A stretch of DNA of 64,000 nt, taken from the NCBI RefSeq assembly GCF_900095725.1, contig NZ_FMMP01000009.1, forward strand, positions 603,497 to 667,496, given 5' to 3'. Under the pieces are notes generated by a model that had not been told where the DNA came from, searched no databases, and saw only the letters and a program-made list of their open reading frames with translations. Within the stretch, counting starts at the first letter, position 1. The number at the start of each line of letters is the position of its first letter. A program made the translations under genes and the position numbers. This document shows positions 25,007 to 34,328 of this stretch, one piece after another. This DNA is from Cellulosilyticum sp. I15G10I2 (GTDB taxonomy: Bacteria > Bacillota > Clostridia > Lachnospirales > Cellulosilyticaceae).

Positions 25007-26314
25007 TTATTTTACAACGTCTTTATCTTGCTCTAACTGAATAGCTGCTGCAACTGACTCTGCCGTTGCTCCTGTCTCCGCTTTTTCTATAAGTTTTTGG
25101 AATTCAATATAGACTACTTTTTTAGCATTTGGTGATAGAAAAGCATGAAACATAGGTGTCTTTGGCAGTGCATAGATAGGTGCTACTAACTTAGCTGTTG
25201 GATGAAAATCTGATGTAACTCCCTTTACTGTTCCAAATTGCTTTGCTTCATTACACCAAAGCTGAGCGTTCTCAGGTTGTGAAATCCAATTAAGGAATGT
25301 GCTGGCTGACTTTGCATTTTTTGATTGTGCAGCTACAGTCATAATTGTTCCATTTACATAAGGTGCTTTATTAGCTGTCCCCTCATTTGATACATAGGCA
25401 AACGCACCCACTTCAAATGGCGGTTCGGCTTCTGCAAACTTGTCAATAGACCATGCCCCGTTTGGAATCATCGCAGCCTTACCTTGGCTAAATGCCTGAT
25501 AAGCCTGTGTATCATCAAGTGACAGGGAGCCATCTAAGATATATCCTTTATCAACCCACTCTTCGAATTTTTTAATTGCCTTAATAGAAGCTTCATCTGT
25601 CCATTTCGCCTCTCCAGTTGTAAGCTTATTGAGCCATTCTGTATTATTAGATAATAAGTCATTGTATAATAACCCAATAAATACATGAAGCTGATCACTC
25701 TTGCCGTATGTAACAAAAGGAATTTCATTATTGCTCTTTAGCACTTCACATACTTTATCCATTTCACTCATAGTAGTAGGTTCAGATAAACCATATTTAG
25801 TAAATATATCTTTGTTATACCAGACAACATAAGACTGAGCTGTCATAGGAATACCATATACTTTGTCATTAACTTTTGCTGAGTCTATTACGCCGTCCGT
25901 GAAGTTATTAAGATACTCTTCCCCTGTTATCTCAAAGAGCTGGTCACTTTGAGCAAGAACCGGATAATCAGCTCTTCCTGGTGTGAACACGTCTATCCCG
26001 TCTGCCCCAGCTACAAGTCTTGTTTTATATACATCTGCATAATTGCTTCCTGATTGCTGGTCCCAAACAAGGGTAATATCAGGATAATCCTTTTTAAATT
26101 TATCTATTACTGCTTGATATTGTGGCCCGTTTGTTACCATTACAACTTTTCCACCAGATGCAGTTTCTTTTGCTGATGGTTTGTCTGAGCTTTCTGACAC
26201 AGCCACAGTCTCTTGCCCTTGACTATTTTCTTTTTGGCCACAGCCACTCATACTGACTGCCAGCATCAGTGAGAGTATGAAAAAAACTGTCATCTTTTTA
26301 AAATTTTTACTCAT
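25007..26314 (-). CDS. Sugar-binding lipoprotein (second importer)
   Basis: Extracellular family 1 solute-binding lipoprotein of 435 residues. The signal peptide MSKNFKKMTVFFILSLMLAV is followed by a lipobox ending MSGC (Cys near 25) and a short Ser/Glu-rich linker. Family blocks such as DVFTPGRADYP, KVYGIPMTAQSYVVWYNKDI and GKAAMIPNGAWSIDKF are visible. It delivers its sugar to the adjacent permeases. It lies directly downstream of the YesN/YesM genes, which probably respond to an extracellular sugar and turn the operon on. The exact ligand is unknown. Confidence 0.92.
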   Translation of the reverse strand: MSKNFKKMTVFFILSLMLAVSMSGCGQKENSQGQETVAVSESSDKPSAKETASGGKVVMVTNGPQYQAVIDKFKKDYPDITLVWDQQSGSNYADVYKTRLVAGADGIDVFTPGRADYPVLAQSDQLFEITGEEYLNNFTDGVIDSAKVNDKVYGIPMTAQSYVVWYNKDIFTKYGLSEPTTMSEMDKVCEVLKSNNEIPFVTYGKSDQLHVFIGLLYNDLLSNNTEWLNKLTTGEAKWTDEASIKAIKKFEEWVDKGYILDGSLSLDDTQAYQAFSQGKAAMIPNGAWSIDKFAEAEPPFEVGAFAYVSNEGTANKAPYVNGTIMTVAAQSKNAKSASTFLNWISQPENAQLWCNEAKQFGTVKGVTSDFHPTAKLVAPIYALPKTPMFHAFLSPNAKKVVYIEFQKLIEKAETGATAESVAAAIQLEQDKDVVK

Positions 26315-26419
26315 AGTATATACCTCCCATTAATTTGATGATATGCAAATATAATAACTTAGCATATCTAAAATAGTATTTTTTAGTGCAAATTAATTAT
26401 AATATATTTTAGAAAACAA

Positions 26420-26455
26420 AAAAGGAGATAATAATAACTAATATAGTCTCCTTTT
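26420..26455 (-). terminator. Terminator of the yesMN-like operon
   Basis: AAAAGGAGA and TCTCCTTTT form a 9-bp stem around a 17-base AT-rich loop. On the minus strand it is followed by TTTTG. It separates the two-component genes from the importer. Confidence 0.65.
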
Positions 26456-26478
26456 ATTACTTCTTTTCAAACAGTATC

Positions 26479-27702
26479 CTATCTTGACTTTATGGGTGCA
26501 GTTTTATTACTCATTCTGAATTCTCCCGGAGTAAGCCGAGTATATTTCTTGAACAATTTCATAAAATACTTTTCGTTGCCATACCCAACTTTCTCAGCGA
26601 TCTTCACAATTGTTAAACCAGTCTCTTTTAAAAGCAGTTTAGCATGACTCATTCTAACTTCCGTAAGATAATCAATAAATGATTTACCTGTTTCTTTCAA
26701 GAAAACCCTGCTTAAATACGAGGCATTGATATGAATCTTGTTGGCTAACGACTCTAAAGATAGGCTTTCACAATAATTCTCATTAATATAGGCTACTGCA
26801 AAACTAACGATTGTACTTAATCCTGCCATCCAATGTTTCTCGTCATAAATCTTATCATTTTTTGATTTGAGTGCCTCAAGTGCTACAGGTACTTCATTCA
26901 ACATATATCCTCTTTCACTAGACAAATAAATAAGTTCTACATCCTCCGGCTCCTCAAACAGTTTATCTATACCTGCACAAAGCTCCCTTGGCATTTCATC
27001 GGCCCACAACGAAACCCAATAGTCATCTTGCTTGAAAGCACAGCCACTATTGCTACTTTTCAAAGCTTCAAATAGCTCTCTTAACGCTGCATCTGATTTT
27101 AATTTAACTATTTCTTCTGCCCCCCCTTTTACCTTCGAAAGAGGTCTAACGACAAAAATGACGTATTTCAAACTTAGTAAACTGCTATCATTTTCATGCC
27201 ACTCTTGCTCAAATGCGTCTGTTCCCTTTTCAATCATTTGTTTAATTGTCTTTTCTAGCAAAAAAGCATTAGCTTCATCTATCGTCTGCCCAATGATTTT
27301 TTGATAACTTTCTGATAAATGTTTTTTAGAAATCTCCTTTTGAACACGCTTTAACGTCTCAACAATTTCCTCTGGCATCATTGTAGGTTTATGAATATAA
27401 TCCTTGACTCCTAAAACCATCGCCCTTTTGATATACTCAAATTCATCATAGCTGCTCAGTACCACTACTTCACATTGATAACCCTCTTCTCGTATTCTTT
27501 CAACGAGCATTAGCCCATCCATCTTAGGCATACGAATATCCGTAATTACAATATCAATATCCTTCTTAGCAAGAAGCTGTAAGGCCTCCTCCCCATTAGT
27601 TGCCTCAGCCACCAGACAAAATCCATTTTCTTCCCAGGTTATAAGGGTTCTTAATCCTGTTCTAACTAATACTTCATCCTCTACAATCATGATGTTGGTC
27701 AT
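26479..27702 (-). CDS. Response regulator with AraC-type DNA-binding domain (YesN-like)
   Basis: Cytoplasmic regulator of 407 residues. The receiver domain (1-125) has IVEDEVLVRTGL and the phospho-acceptor Asp in DIVITDIRMPKMDG near residue 55. The C-terminal AraC-type double helix-turn-helix (about 300-400) has SYLSRVFLKETGKSFIDYL and VGYGNEKYFMKLFKKY. It overlaps the kinase gene by 29 bp, so translation is coupled. Members of this family activate neighbouring sugar transporters after phosphorylation by a YesM-type kinase; control of the importer and GH94 genes is therefore likely but inferred. Confidence 0.93.
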   Translation of the reverse strand: MTNIMIVEDEVLVRTGLRTLITWEENGFCLVAEATNGEEALQLLAKKDIDIVITDIRMPKMDGLMLVERIREEGYQCEVVVLSSYDEFEYIKRAMVLGVKDYIHKPTMMPEEIVETLKRVQKEISKKHLSESYQKIIGQTIDEANAFLLEKTIKQMIEKGTDAFEQEWHENDSSLLSLKYVIFVVRPLSKVKGGAEEIVKLKSDAALRELFEALKSSNSGCAFKQDDYWVSLWADEMPRELCAGIDKLFEEPEDVELIYLSSERGYMLNEVPVALEALKSKNDKIYDEKHWMAGLSTIVSFAVAYINENYCESLSLESLANKIHINASYLSRVFLKETGKSFIDYLTEVRMSHAKLLLKETGLTIVKIAEKVGYGNEKYFMKLFKKYTRLTPGEFRMSNKTAPIKSR

Positions 27703-29416
27703 TCATTTCCCTCCCCCTCAAAGCAGGCCATGTAAGTTCTATAGTAGTTCCTAGATTTTTTTCACTGTAGATTGTCATCGCAGCCTTATCCTCAAAATTT
27801 AATTTCAATCTGTCATAAACATTTTTCACCCCAAGACTACTGAAAGTATCTTTGTTTTCTCCCTCTTCAATAAGCAGTTTTGCTACTGTTTTCTCATCCA
27901 TTCCATCCCCATTATCTCTAACTATTGCTTTTACGCTCTCCTCTTCTTGTTTAAAAATAATTTCGATCAGCCCTTCTTTTTTCTCAAGGGGAATACCGTG
28001 AAAAATAGCGTTTTCAACTAGAGGTTGCAAAATAAATGGAATGGTAAAATAAGACCTTATTTCTTCCTCACAGACAATTTGTAAAGTGAAATGATCGTAG
28101 CGATGCTTCATTAATTCGCAATACGCCTCCAATATTTTCAAATCCTCCTCAATGCTTATTAATGCGCCCTGACACTTAGCCGCAGATCTCAGAAGATAAA
28201 CAAAAGATGTCAGAAGCTTTGTCATCTTCTTATTACCTTCCATCATAGCAGTCAAACGAATACTATTAAGCGTATTATATAAAAAATGTGGATTAATTTG
28301 TGCTTGAAGGGCATCTATTTCCGTTTTTAATCTTTGATATTCTTTTCTATGTATTTCTTCAATCAGTTCTTTAACTTTGTAAGTCATATGATTAAACCTA
28401 TCTATCAGCTCGCCCATTTCATCCTGTTTGTCATACTCAATTTTAGTTTCAAAATCACCACTTGAAACTAATTTCATTCTTTCTAGGATCTTTTTGATCG
28501 GCTTTGCAATGCTATAAGAAATAAAATTAGCAAATACAACAGCTACCATAATAATAATAATAGTTACCATCATCATTATATTTCTTGTTTGTTTTATTTC
28601 TTTTAACAGCTCATGTTTAGGGGCGTAATAAACGGTTTGCCAATGGGTTAAAGAAGAAATGTTTGATATTTCGATAAACTCTTCAGCTTTCTCTATTGCA
28701 CTATCTGTGATAAGCTTTCCTTGAGCATCATAAATTGCTACATAACCTTCCTTAACAGAACTTAGACCTATTTTACTAAGATGGTCTACACTGATATTGA
28801 TTTGAAGCACGCCAAGAGGCAAATAGGTCACATCATCTTTAATAACTCTGCCAAAAGTAACAAACTCTTCTTTTGTTCCACCTATTTTTAGCAGCTGATT
28901 GTCTATTCTTTTTCCAGTAAGCACCCATCTTCCGTCTGCGGCCACCGTATCTTTAAACCATTTTTCCTCCGAAGAATCAAAGTCCATATTCCAAGAATAA
29001 CCCGTACTATAGTAATAATTCAGACCATTACATCCATGTAATAAAATAGCTGATATGCCAGACTTTCTATTGCATATTCCCATAAAATAATCAGATATTT
29101 CTCTTTGCAACGTTACATTCATAAATTTTTCATTCGTGACATTCTCACTGCTTCTTTTTAAAATCTCTTGAACATAGGTGTTTCTTGTAATGTCATTTGA
29201 AATATCATTGATATCCATAAAATAGTTATTGTATTGCTCATTAATGGCATTCCCCGCTATTCCCAGCTGCTTTTTTGTCTTGCTTTCTAGTACCTTCACA
29301 CTACTGAAATAGTTAACCGCAGTTACAATGGCTAGGGGAATAGTAATAAGGACTATATAACCTAGCAGGATTTTCTTTTTTAAGTTCATTCGACTTATAC
29401 TTTTATAAAATTCCAT
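27674..29416 (-). CDS. YesM-type sensor histidine kinase
   Basis: Membrane sensor of 580 residues. A membrane segment near 15-33 is followed by an extracellular sensing region (about 34-280), a second membrane segment near 285-305, a HAMP domain, and a His_kinase domain with INPHFLYNTLNSIRL (phospho-acceptor His near 372). The C-terminal ATPase has FILQPLVENAIFHGI and VRDNGDGMD. It probably senses a sugar or the state of an importer outside the cell and phosphorylates the YesN-like regulator that overlaps its 3' end. The ribosome binding site is AGGGGT. Confidence 0.93.
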   Translation of the reverse strand: MEFYKSISRMNLKKKILLGYIVLITIPLAIVTAVNYFSSVKVLESKTKKQLGIAGNAINEQYNNYFMDINDISNDITRNTYVQEILKRSSENVTNEKFMNVTLQREISDYFMGICNRKSGISAILLHGCNGLNYYYSTGYSWNMDFDSSEEKWFKDTVAADGRWVLTGKRIDNQLLKIGGTKEEFVTFGRVIKDDVTYLPLGVLQINISVDHLSKIGLSSVKEGYVAIYDAQGKLITDSAIEKAEEFIEISNISSLTHWQTVYYAPKHELLKEIKQTRNIMMMVTIIIIMVAVVFANFISYSIAKPIKKILERMKLVSSGDFETKIEYDKQDEMGELIDRFNHMTYKVKELIEEIHRKEYQRLKTEIDALQAQINPHFLYNTLNSIRLTAMMEGNKKMTKLLTSFVYLLRSAAKCQGALISIEEDLKILEAYCELMKHRYDHFTLQIVCEEEIRSYFTIPFILQPLVENAIFHGIPLEKKEGLIEIIFKQEEESVKAIVRDNGDGMDEKTVAKLLIEEGENKDTFSSLGVKNVYDRLKLNFEDKAAMTIYSEKNLGTTIELTWPALRGREMNDQHHDCRG

Positions 29417-29561
29417 TTATTTACCCCTATATTCCCTCCAGCATTTTAATATCATTAATGCGTATTAACTTAATTATAAAGACTTCTTTTGGTATAATCA
29501 AATTTTTTAATAAACTGAATTAACATTGTTTAGTTCCCTTTTTATACTTTAAATACAATAA

Positions 29562-29600
29562 AGTAAGCGGGAGAAAAAGTGATTTTTCTCTCCGCTTTAC
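29562..29600 (-). terminator. Terminator after the beta-helix protein gene
   Basis: AGTAAGCGGGAGAAAAA and TTTTTCTCTCCGCTTTAC form a long stem with one mismatch. On the minus strand a T-rich tail follows. It ends the secreted beta-helix gene about 55 bp after its stop. Confidence 0.75.
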
Positions 29601-29654
29601 GATTGTAGCGACTATTTTACGTTTCAACTTCGCCTTCTTTTACACTCCACCTAG

Positions 29655-32060
29655 CTACTGAACTTCTCCTTCTTCTACTGTATCCAAGGGTACTGTTATA
29701 TAAATAGGTGTCGTATTTATTATAAGATTATCAAAGTTTGCTTCGGAAGAAGCAGTTCTCACCCCAATTTTACCCGCGCTAAGCTGTGAATTATTTACGC
29801 CTTTTTCTATAACTGGCTCTATATTCCCATTCCAATAGGTTTTTATGATATTGTTTTCTATATTTATTTTAAGTAGATACTGGGTATTTATATTGATATT
29901 TGTTGAATAGGCAGCTAGTTGAGTCATGGTTCCCCCGAGCTTTTGATATAACTCAACTCTGTCATTACTATCATTAATACGTATCATATAATAATTGTTT
30001 GCATCAACATATCTGAATAATAACCCCGCATTTCCATTACTTGTCAAGAGCTTTATGTGTCCCTTAAAGTCCATATCAGTCCACGCATCTCCAGTTACCG
30101 CAATGCTGTCTGCATGACTTGTAGTATGAAGCACTTGAGAATCTCCATCTGTTATCACTCTCCATACACCTCCCCGAGTCTCCCAGCCTGCCGTACTGCC
30201 ATCCTCAAAATCAAAAGTGTATTGCGCTGGATAAGAACTTGGCGGTGGAGTGTATAACGTCCATTTTGCATATACGGTTGTGTCATCAGTTATTCTCATT
30301 GTAATAAAATCAAAAGTTGTGCTATACGTACTATCTGTATACCAACCCTCAAAGGTATGCTCTGCTAAGGTTGGTACAACTAGTGGTTTATTAGCATAAC
30401 TTCCATCAACAACATTCTGGCTAGCCACTAGACTTCCTAAACCTGTATCAAAAGTTACAGTGTAATAGTCAGGAACTTGTGGCTCGCCGTGGTATTCATA
30501 CGCACCAATATCTGGCGCGCCATAAGGAAATGTATTTCCAAAAAAATCAACGCCTGTATTATATAAATTAATGGATGTTCCCATATTCAAACATGGCGAG
30601 CTGGCTCGTAACTGATAAGCTGTTGCTGATGCCCAGCTGGTGCCTGCCCCTCCGGCATTTACGAATAAAGGATCCTTGATAATCTTCCCAGGATCATTGG
30701 GTACCGAAGCATTGTCCCCATAAAAACAGTTATTACTGTATGTCACGGAGCTGTTATTGGTGTATGTACTGCCAGACCTATTATAGAATATATTATTGGA
30801 AAAATTTGTTTTGCCTACTCCCGATGAAGCTGAGGTCAAACTCCTTTGTTGTGCTACACCTGGCCCTCTGTAAAATACATTGTTATAAACTGCAAGAGAA
30901 CCATTGCTGCTATTGTATATGGCACTTCCAAACATATCTTTGTCATTCTGAGATATGTTATAACGGAAAACATTTCCATCTGTATTAGCCATAACCAGTA
31001 ATGTTCCGCCTTCATTATTATAACTATAATTGTACTGATAAACTGAATCATAAACAAACTGATCAAAGTCCCAAGGTTGTCCATCGCCACTCAGCTTTTT
31101 TGTATTGGAGGCTACGTTGTACTGAAAAACCGCTCCCTTGCAGTAATATGCCCACTGTGCAGCTACAACTTCATTATACGGCGCATACTTTACTACATTT
31201 GAATCATAAACTGCGCATTTACCGATAGCATCTGTTGTATTATATTCTATCAATGGATTGGTGGATGATCTGACTAAAATGCCGTCGCGATAGATTTTTT
31301 CAACATAGTTATTGCGTATTCTTACATTTGTAAAAGCATCATAAAAGTGAATCCATCCTGATGGCATTGGACTAAGAAGTACATCTGTCATCGTTTGAAT
31401 ACCAGTATCCATTACATTACTGACTATACATCCTTCTACCAAAATATCATCCCATGTACTTTCCACGCCTCCTAGTGTATTTCTTGCGTGGAAGTTTATT
31501 CCCCCTCCCCTTCTGCTATTACTGAAAATATCATGTACATAGCAGTTTTTTATGTAGATATGCCTGAAATGCCCTCCGTTAGCACCTTCCCCCACTACCC
31601 ATATACCATTACGCAGCCTGCTGGCAGCAAATTGCCCACTGGTAATTTCAAGATTATTGATTTGCCAGTACGAAACATTTTTGAGACGTACACCAAATCC
31701 CTCTCCATTTACCTCTGTATCTCCAAAATTGATGACAGGCTTTGGTCCACCGCCATAGCTATCTACAATAATAGGCTTATCAGCTGTGCCTGAACCTTTA
31801 AGATCTAGATATTGGTTATCCCAAACTGCTCCTGCCTTTAGTAATATTTTATCACCTGGCTGGAATGTCATTGCATTCAACTTATCTAAAGTCTTCCACG
31901 GTGATGTATCTGATGTTCCTAAGTTGCTATCATCGCCTTCTACTGCATCAACATAATAAATTGTCAATTCACTAGCTTTCGCCTGTATGCTTCCTACCAT
32001 AGAAAACATTGCCACTGTCATCGATACTACAAATAGCTTTCTAAGTAATCTACTTAACAT
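29655..32060 (-). CDS. Secreted right-handed beta-helix protein with InlB-type repeat and LamG-like domain
   Basis: Extracellular protein of about 801 residues. The signal peptide (MLSRLLRKLFVVSMTVAMFS) has a likely cleavage after IQAKA. The region 30-530 starts IYYVDAVEGDDSNLGTSDTS and is a parallel beta-helix rich in Asn ladders, as in pectate lyases and related polysaccharide enzymes. About 540-605 is a Listeria-Bacteroides/InlB repeat (HTFEGWYTDSTYSTTFDF, DDTTVYAKWTLY). About 615-790 is a concanavalin-like sugar-binding module (AGLLFRYVDANNYYMIRIND). The start at the second ATG is supported by GGAGGGG; an earlier one adds 11 residues. A catalytic activity cannot be assigned. It is likely to degrade or bind plant polysaccharide for the adjacent importer. 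Confidence 0.87.
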   Translation of the reverse strand: MLSRLLRKLFVVSMTVAMFSMVGSIQAKASELTIYYVDAVEGDDSNLGTSDTSPWKTLDKLNAMTFQPGDKILLKAGAVWDNQYLDLKGSGTADKPIIVDSYGGGPKPVINFGDTEVNGEGFGVRLKNVSYWQINNLEITSGQFAASRLRNGIWVVGEGANGGHFRHIYIKNCYVHDIFSNSRRGGGINFHARNTLGGVESTWDDILVEGCIVSNVMDTGIQTMTDVLLSPMPSGWIHFYDAFTNVRIRNNYVEKIYRDGILVRSSTNPLIEYNTTDAIGKCAVYDSNVVKYAPYNEVVAAQWAYYCKGAVFQYNVASNTKKLSGDGQPWDFDQFVYDSVYQYNYSYNNEGGTLLVMANTDGNVFRYNISQNDKDMFGSAIYNSSNGSLAVYNNVFYRGPGVAQQRSLTSASSGVGKTNFSNNIFYNRSGSTYTNNSSVTYSNNCFYGDNASVPNDPGKIIKDPLFVNAGGAGTSWASATAYQLRASSPCLNMGTSINLYNTGVDFFGNTFPYGAPDIGAYEYHGEPQVPDYYTVTFDTGLGSLVASQNVVDGSYANKPLVVPTLAEHTFEGWYTDSTYSTTFDFITMRITDDTTVYAKWTLYTPPPSSYPAQYTFDFEDGSTAGWETRGGVWRVITDGDSQVLHTTSHADSIAVTGDAWTDMDFKGHIKLLTSNGNAGLLFRYVDANNYYMIRINDSNDRVELYQKLGGTMTQLAAYSTNININTQYLLKINIENNIIKTYWNGNIEPVIEKGVNNSQLSAGKIGVRTASSEANFDNLIINTTPIYITVPLDTVEEGEVQ

Positions 32061-32386
32061 AAAATTTACCCCTCCATTTGATCTACATTTCATTGTATTT
32101 CAAAAAATTATACTAGCCTTTTTTATAAACCATGTACATAAAAATTGTCTTAATTTCAAATAAATGTAACTTTTATTGTATTTATTCTTTTATCACACAC
32201 AACTTTATATAACATATTTATATTATAAGTGTATTTAGGCAGTAAAAAAGTAGTCAATTAGCACTAAATTAGTCTTCTTTTTTTACCCCTCTCATATCTA
32301 GTATCTTATTTTTACCTTTGGGGTGTACTTTTTTTGACCTACATATACTTTCGATCCATAAGACCATCCATTTTGTTGTAATCATA
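32061..32386. other. AT-rich gap without a gene
   Basis: A 326-bp promoter region of the beta-helix gene. It has several T-runs and an isolated TACACCCCAAAGGT block on the minus strand. No coding frame, hairpin or known site could be supported. Confidence 0.5.
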
Positions 32387-32641
32387 TCACTTGGCATTAC
32401 AGAAGATTACATGACCCGGAACTCCTGTTTCATAACATCTACATGTTCCTTTTTCTTTTTCCCCCATATTATGTACGTCTATAATTGCTATAATAAGTAA
32501 AACCATAACATAACCCCCCCTTAGAATGAATAAAAGACCGCAGTACCCGAGAAGTAAACTCAGATACCGCAGTCTTTTAATAATCCCCATACATAATTCC
32601 TCATAACCGAACCCTTCTCCCAATTCTCTTAAAGGTAACAT
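32387..32641 (-). CDS. Possible small membrane protein with Cys-rich tail
   Basis: Frame of 84 residues from an ATG preceded by GGAGGA at good spacing. The middle is hydrophobic (LSLLLGYCGLLFI and VMVLLIIAII), and the tail contains TCRCYETGVPGHVIFCNAK. A 20-bp imperfect hairpin (32531-32579) lies inside this frame, and a second strong site (AAGGGGGGG) precedes an internal ATG at 32504-32506, which would give a 39-residue peptide ending with the same Cys-rich tail. Either the long form or only the short form may be made. No family was recognised. It is part of the cluster of small membrane proteins downstream of the Agr-like pair. Confidence 0.4.
   Translation of the reverse strand: MLPLRELGEGFGYEELCMGIIKRLRYLSLLLGYCGLLFILRGGYVMVLLIIAIIDVHNMGEKEKGTCRCYETGVPGHVIFCNAK
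32531..32579 (-). terminator. Long hairpin, possible terminator or attenuator
   Basis: Arms of about 20 bases (32531-32551 and 32559-32579) pair throughout if G-U pairs are allowed. As read on the minus strand it ends GCGGTCTTTTATTC, so termination is possible. It lies upstream of the internal start at 32506. Confidence 0.55.
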
Positions 32642-32680
32642 TATCTCTTCCTCCACGAAATGACCCTATCCTGCATGGTC

Positions 32681-32851
32681 TTACATAATAGAAATCCATG
32701 TAAATCCCCACACCATATAAGCAAACATCAAAGCTCCCCAGAAGGCCCCCCAGCCCGCTTCCTTATTAGCATGAATATTCTCCATGATCGCTATAAAATT
32801 AATAAAAAATAAGAATCCTATAATGGGCATTATGTAAATTACGATAATCAT
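32681..32851 (-). CDS. Small two-helix membrane protein
   Basis: A 56-residue protein with two membrane segments: IIVIYIMPIIGFLFFINFIA and AFWGALMFAYMVWGFTW. A short loop between them contains ENIHANKEAGWG. The start is at the ATG preceded by AGGAAGTGA; the longer frame begins with TTG. No family was recognised. It sits among other small membrane proteins after the Agr-like pair, which may be accessory to peptide signalling or transport, but that is only suggested by location. Confidence 0.5.
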   Translation of the reverse strand: MIIVIYIMPIIGFLFFINFIAIMENIHANKEAGWGAFWGALMFAYMVWGFTWISIM

Positions 32852-32930
32852 GTCTTCACTTCCTAACTTCAAGGCATCTAAAGCCTATTGACTTTCAATC
32901 TTATGTAATGGTTAATAAAATAGCTCATAT

Positions 32931-33009
32931 GTCTTAAACATAACATCTTTTTTTATACTTTTATACAATTATTGTTTAAGATGTCGTTTTTTATGTCTAA
33001 GATGTCATC
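32931..33009. repeat. 79-bp direct repeat, copy A
   Basis: It matches 35389-35467 closely along its whole length. Both copies contain the pattern AAGATGTC...TTTAAGATGTC and a stop-codon region. Copy B is the 3' end of the AgrC-like kinase gene. Copy A carries only the kinase tail, so the two bound a ~2.4-kb stretch of small genes. Confidence 0.8.
32953..33009 (-). pseudogene. Remnant of an AgrC-like kinase C-terminus
   Basis: Eighteen codons read DDILDIKNDILNNNCIKV followed by a stop. The intact kinase at 35411 ends DNILDNKNDILNNKCIKV with the same stop position. Upstream of 33009 no kinase sequence remains. This is best explained by tandem duplication of the kinase end followed by deletion. 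Confidence 0.7.
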
Positions 33010-33088
33010 GAGGGGGGTTAAGTAGCTGCAGCGCGCACGTAAAAAAAGACTGTGCACAGCTTTAGTGTACCAGCCCCTTTAACCAATC

Positions 33089-33304
33089 TTAAAAATTCAG
33101 CTTATCTGCTCCAAATAGCAGTTCAACTATCCATCCTGTGATTAAAAAGCATGTGATAAAAATTCCTGCCCCAAGCCAAGTTTTTTTAGGATTATCATAA
33201 TATCTATCCGGGAAGATGTCCAATTCTATCTTAGTATATTTGAGCAGTATAAATCTTATTGCTAAATATTCAAGATATGAAAATATTAAAGTAATAAAAG
33301 TCAT
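33089..33304 (-). CDS. Small membrane protein of unknown function
   Basis: A 71-residue protein with AAGGAG before its ATG. It has two membrane segments (about 2-20, and 45-63 with GAGIFITCFLITGWIVELLF). The loop between them carries KIELDIFPDRYYDNPKKTWL. No family was recognised. It is co-oriented with the other small genes of the region and may be part of the same transcription unit. Confidence 0.55.
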   Translation of the reverse strand: MTFITLIFSYLEYLAIRFILLKYTKIELDIFPDRYYDNPKKTWLGAGIFITCFLITGWIVELLFGADKLNF

Positions 33305-33316
33305 ATTAATTGCTCC

Positions 33317-33400
33317 TTAATATCTCAATATGTAATCGTTATTATAAGATGCAGCAGTTCCTGTTGCATTGTGGCTATATGATCTAGACCTGCCATAAAC
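33317..33400 (-). other. Possible coding scrap
   Basis: An open frame ending SYSHNATGTAASYNNDYIL plus RY and a stop, with no start codon and an in-frame stop just upstream. The Ser/Tyr/Asn-rich composition differs from its membrane-protein neighbours. It may be the truncated end of a secreted peptide gene, but this is weakly supported. Confidence 0.25.
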
Positions 33401-33403
33401 TCT

Positions 33404-33532
33404 TTAAGTAGATTGGTTTGCTTTTTTTGATTCATCGTATCTTATTAAAGCCGCATAAACCGCTCCTTCTACTCCTTTTCTTATAATAAAAAACAATCCC
33501 AACGTGAATATTAATATTTCTAATAAATTCAT
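33404..33532 (-). CDS. Tiny single-helix membrane peptide
   Basis: A 42-residue frame starting MNLLEILIFTLGLFFIIRKG and ending in KKANQST. One membrane helix is followed by a charged tail (RYDESKKANQST). The ribosome binding site is weak (AAAGG about 12 bases upstream). It is too short to be assigned to a family. Composition and orientation agree with the neighbouring small membrane proteins. Confidence 0.4.
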   Translation of the reverse strand: MNLLEILIFTLGLFFIIRKGVEGAVYAALIRYDESKKANQST

Positions 33533-33730
33533 TTTAAACAACAACCTTTCTTTATTTATTATTATTCTGTAATATGAATAATTTATGTCCCTGTTTCTAC
33601 CATATACAAATCTTCACCATCAACTATTAAATAAAATTCACGATGCGAATCTTGAAGTTCTTAGACAACAAAAGGCGCCTTGACCAATAAGATTATTAAT
33701 CAAAGCCCTTTTATAATATACAGCGAAAAT

Positions 33731-34288
33731 TTAATTTAGTGCCTTATCAGGATAATAACTATATATTAATTGATTATCTTGATTATATCCTTTGATATCG
33801 TCATTAGGTAAAGACCTTTTAACTTTATCTATAAAGTACCACATCCCTATGTCTTTTAATAAGAAAGCTTCATCAGCTCCTATCGTTATTCTTGTAATAT
33901 TAGAATCATAAATTACACCATATGTAAATGTAATTGTTTCAAAGTTATTCCATGTCCATATAAGCTTATTTTTATAAACGCTATTTACAGAGTTTATTAA
34001 TGGTATTGCTCCAGTGTACTTTTTCATAATCCATCTATTACGTATTGTTTTTTTTACTAATGCGGAATACAAGTTGTTTAATACGTCTCTATAAAAGACC
34101 AGGCTTTCAGTATCGTTTATTTTAGCAACTGTCACTACTTCTGATATTTCTATCCCTTCACCATTTTCACTTAATATCCCTTTTATTGTAGTACTAGAAG
34201 GATACTTTTCATTCAGCTTGTAAAAAACACACAGTAAAATAACAACTATTATTATAGCTTGCAAATACTTTCTAGATAATCTATTCAT
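33731..34288 (-). CDS. Membrane-anchored protein of unknown function
   Basis: A 185-residue protein. A short basic N-terminus (MNRLSRKY) and one membrane helix (LQAIIIVVILLCVFY) act as an uncleaved anchor. The remaining ~160 residues should lie outside the cell and are rich in beta-strand-like and aromatic sequence (NKLIWTWNNFETITFTYGV). No motif or family was recognised. A GGATGG site precedes the start. It lies between two decayed small genes downstream of the Agr-like kinase. Confidence 0.6.
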   Translation of the reverse strand: MNRLSRKYLQAIIIVVILLCVFYKLNEKYPSSTTIKGILSENGEGIEISEVVTVAKINDTESLVFYRDVLNNLYSALVKKTIRNRWIMKKYTGAIPLINSVNSVYKNKLIWTWNNFETITFTYGVIYDSNITRITIGADEAFLLKDIGMWYFIDKVKRSLPNDDIKGYNQDNQLIYSYYPDKALN

Positions 34289-34328
34289 TTATTTATGACC
34301 CATCCTTATAAACTATAATATGTATAAA

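Noticed and set aside
30740..31793. Several short frames antisense to or inside the beta-helix gene
   Set aside because: Shadows of a well-supported secreted protein gene.
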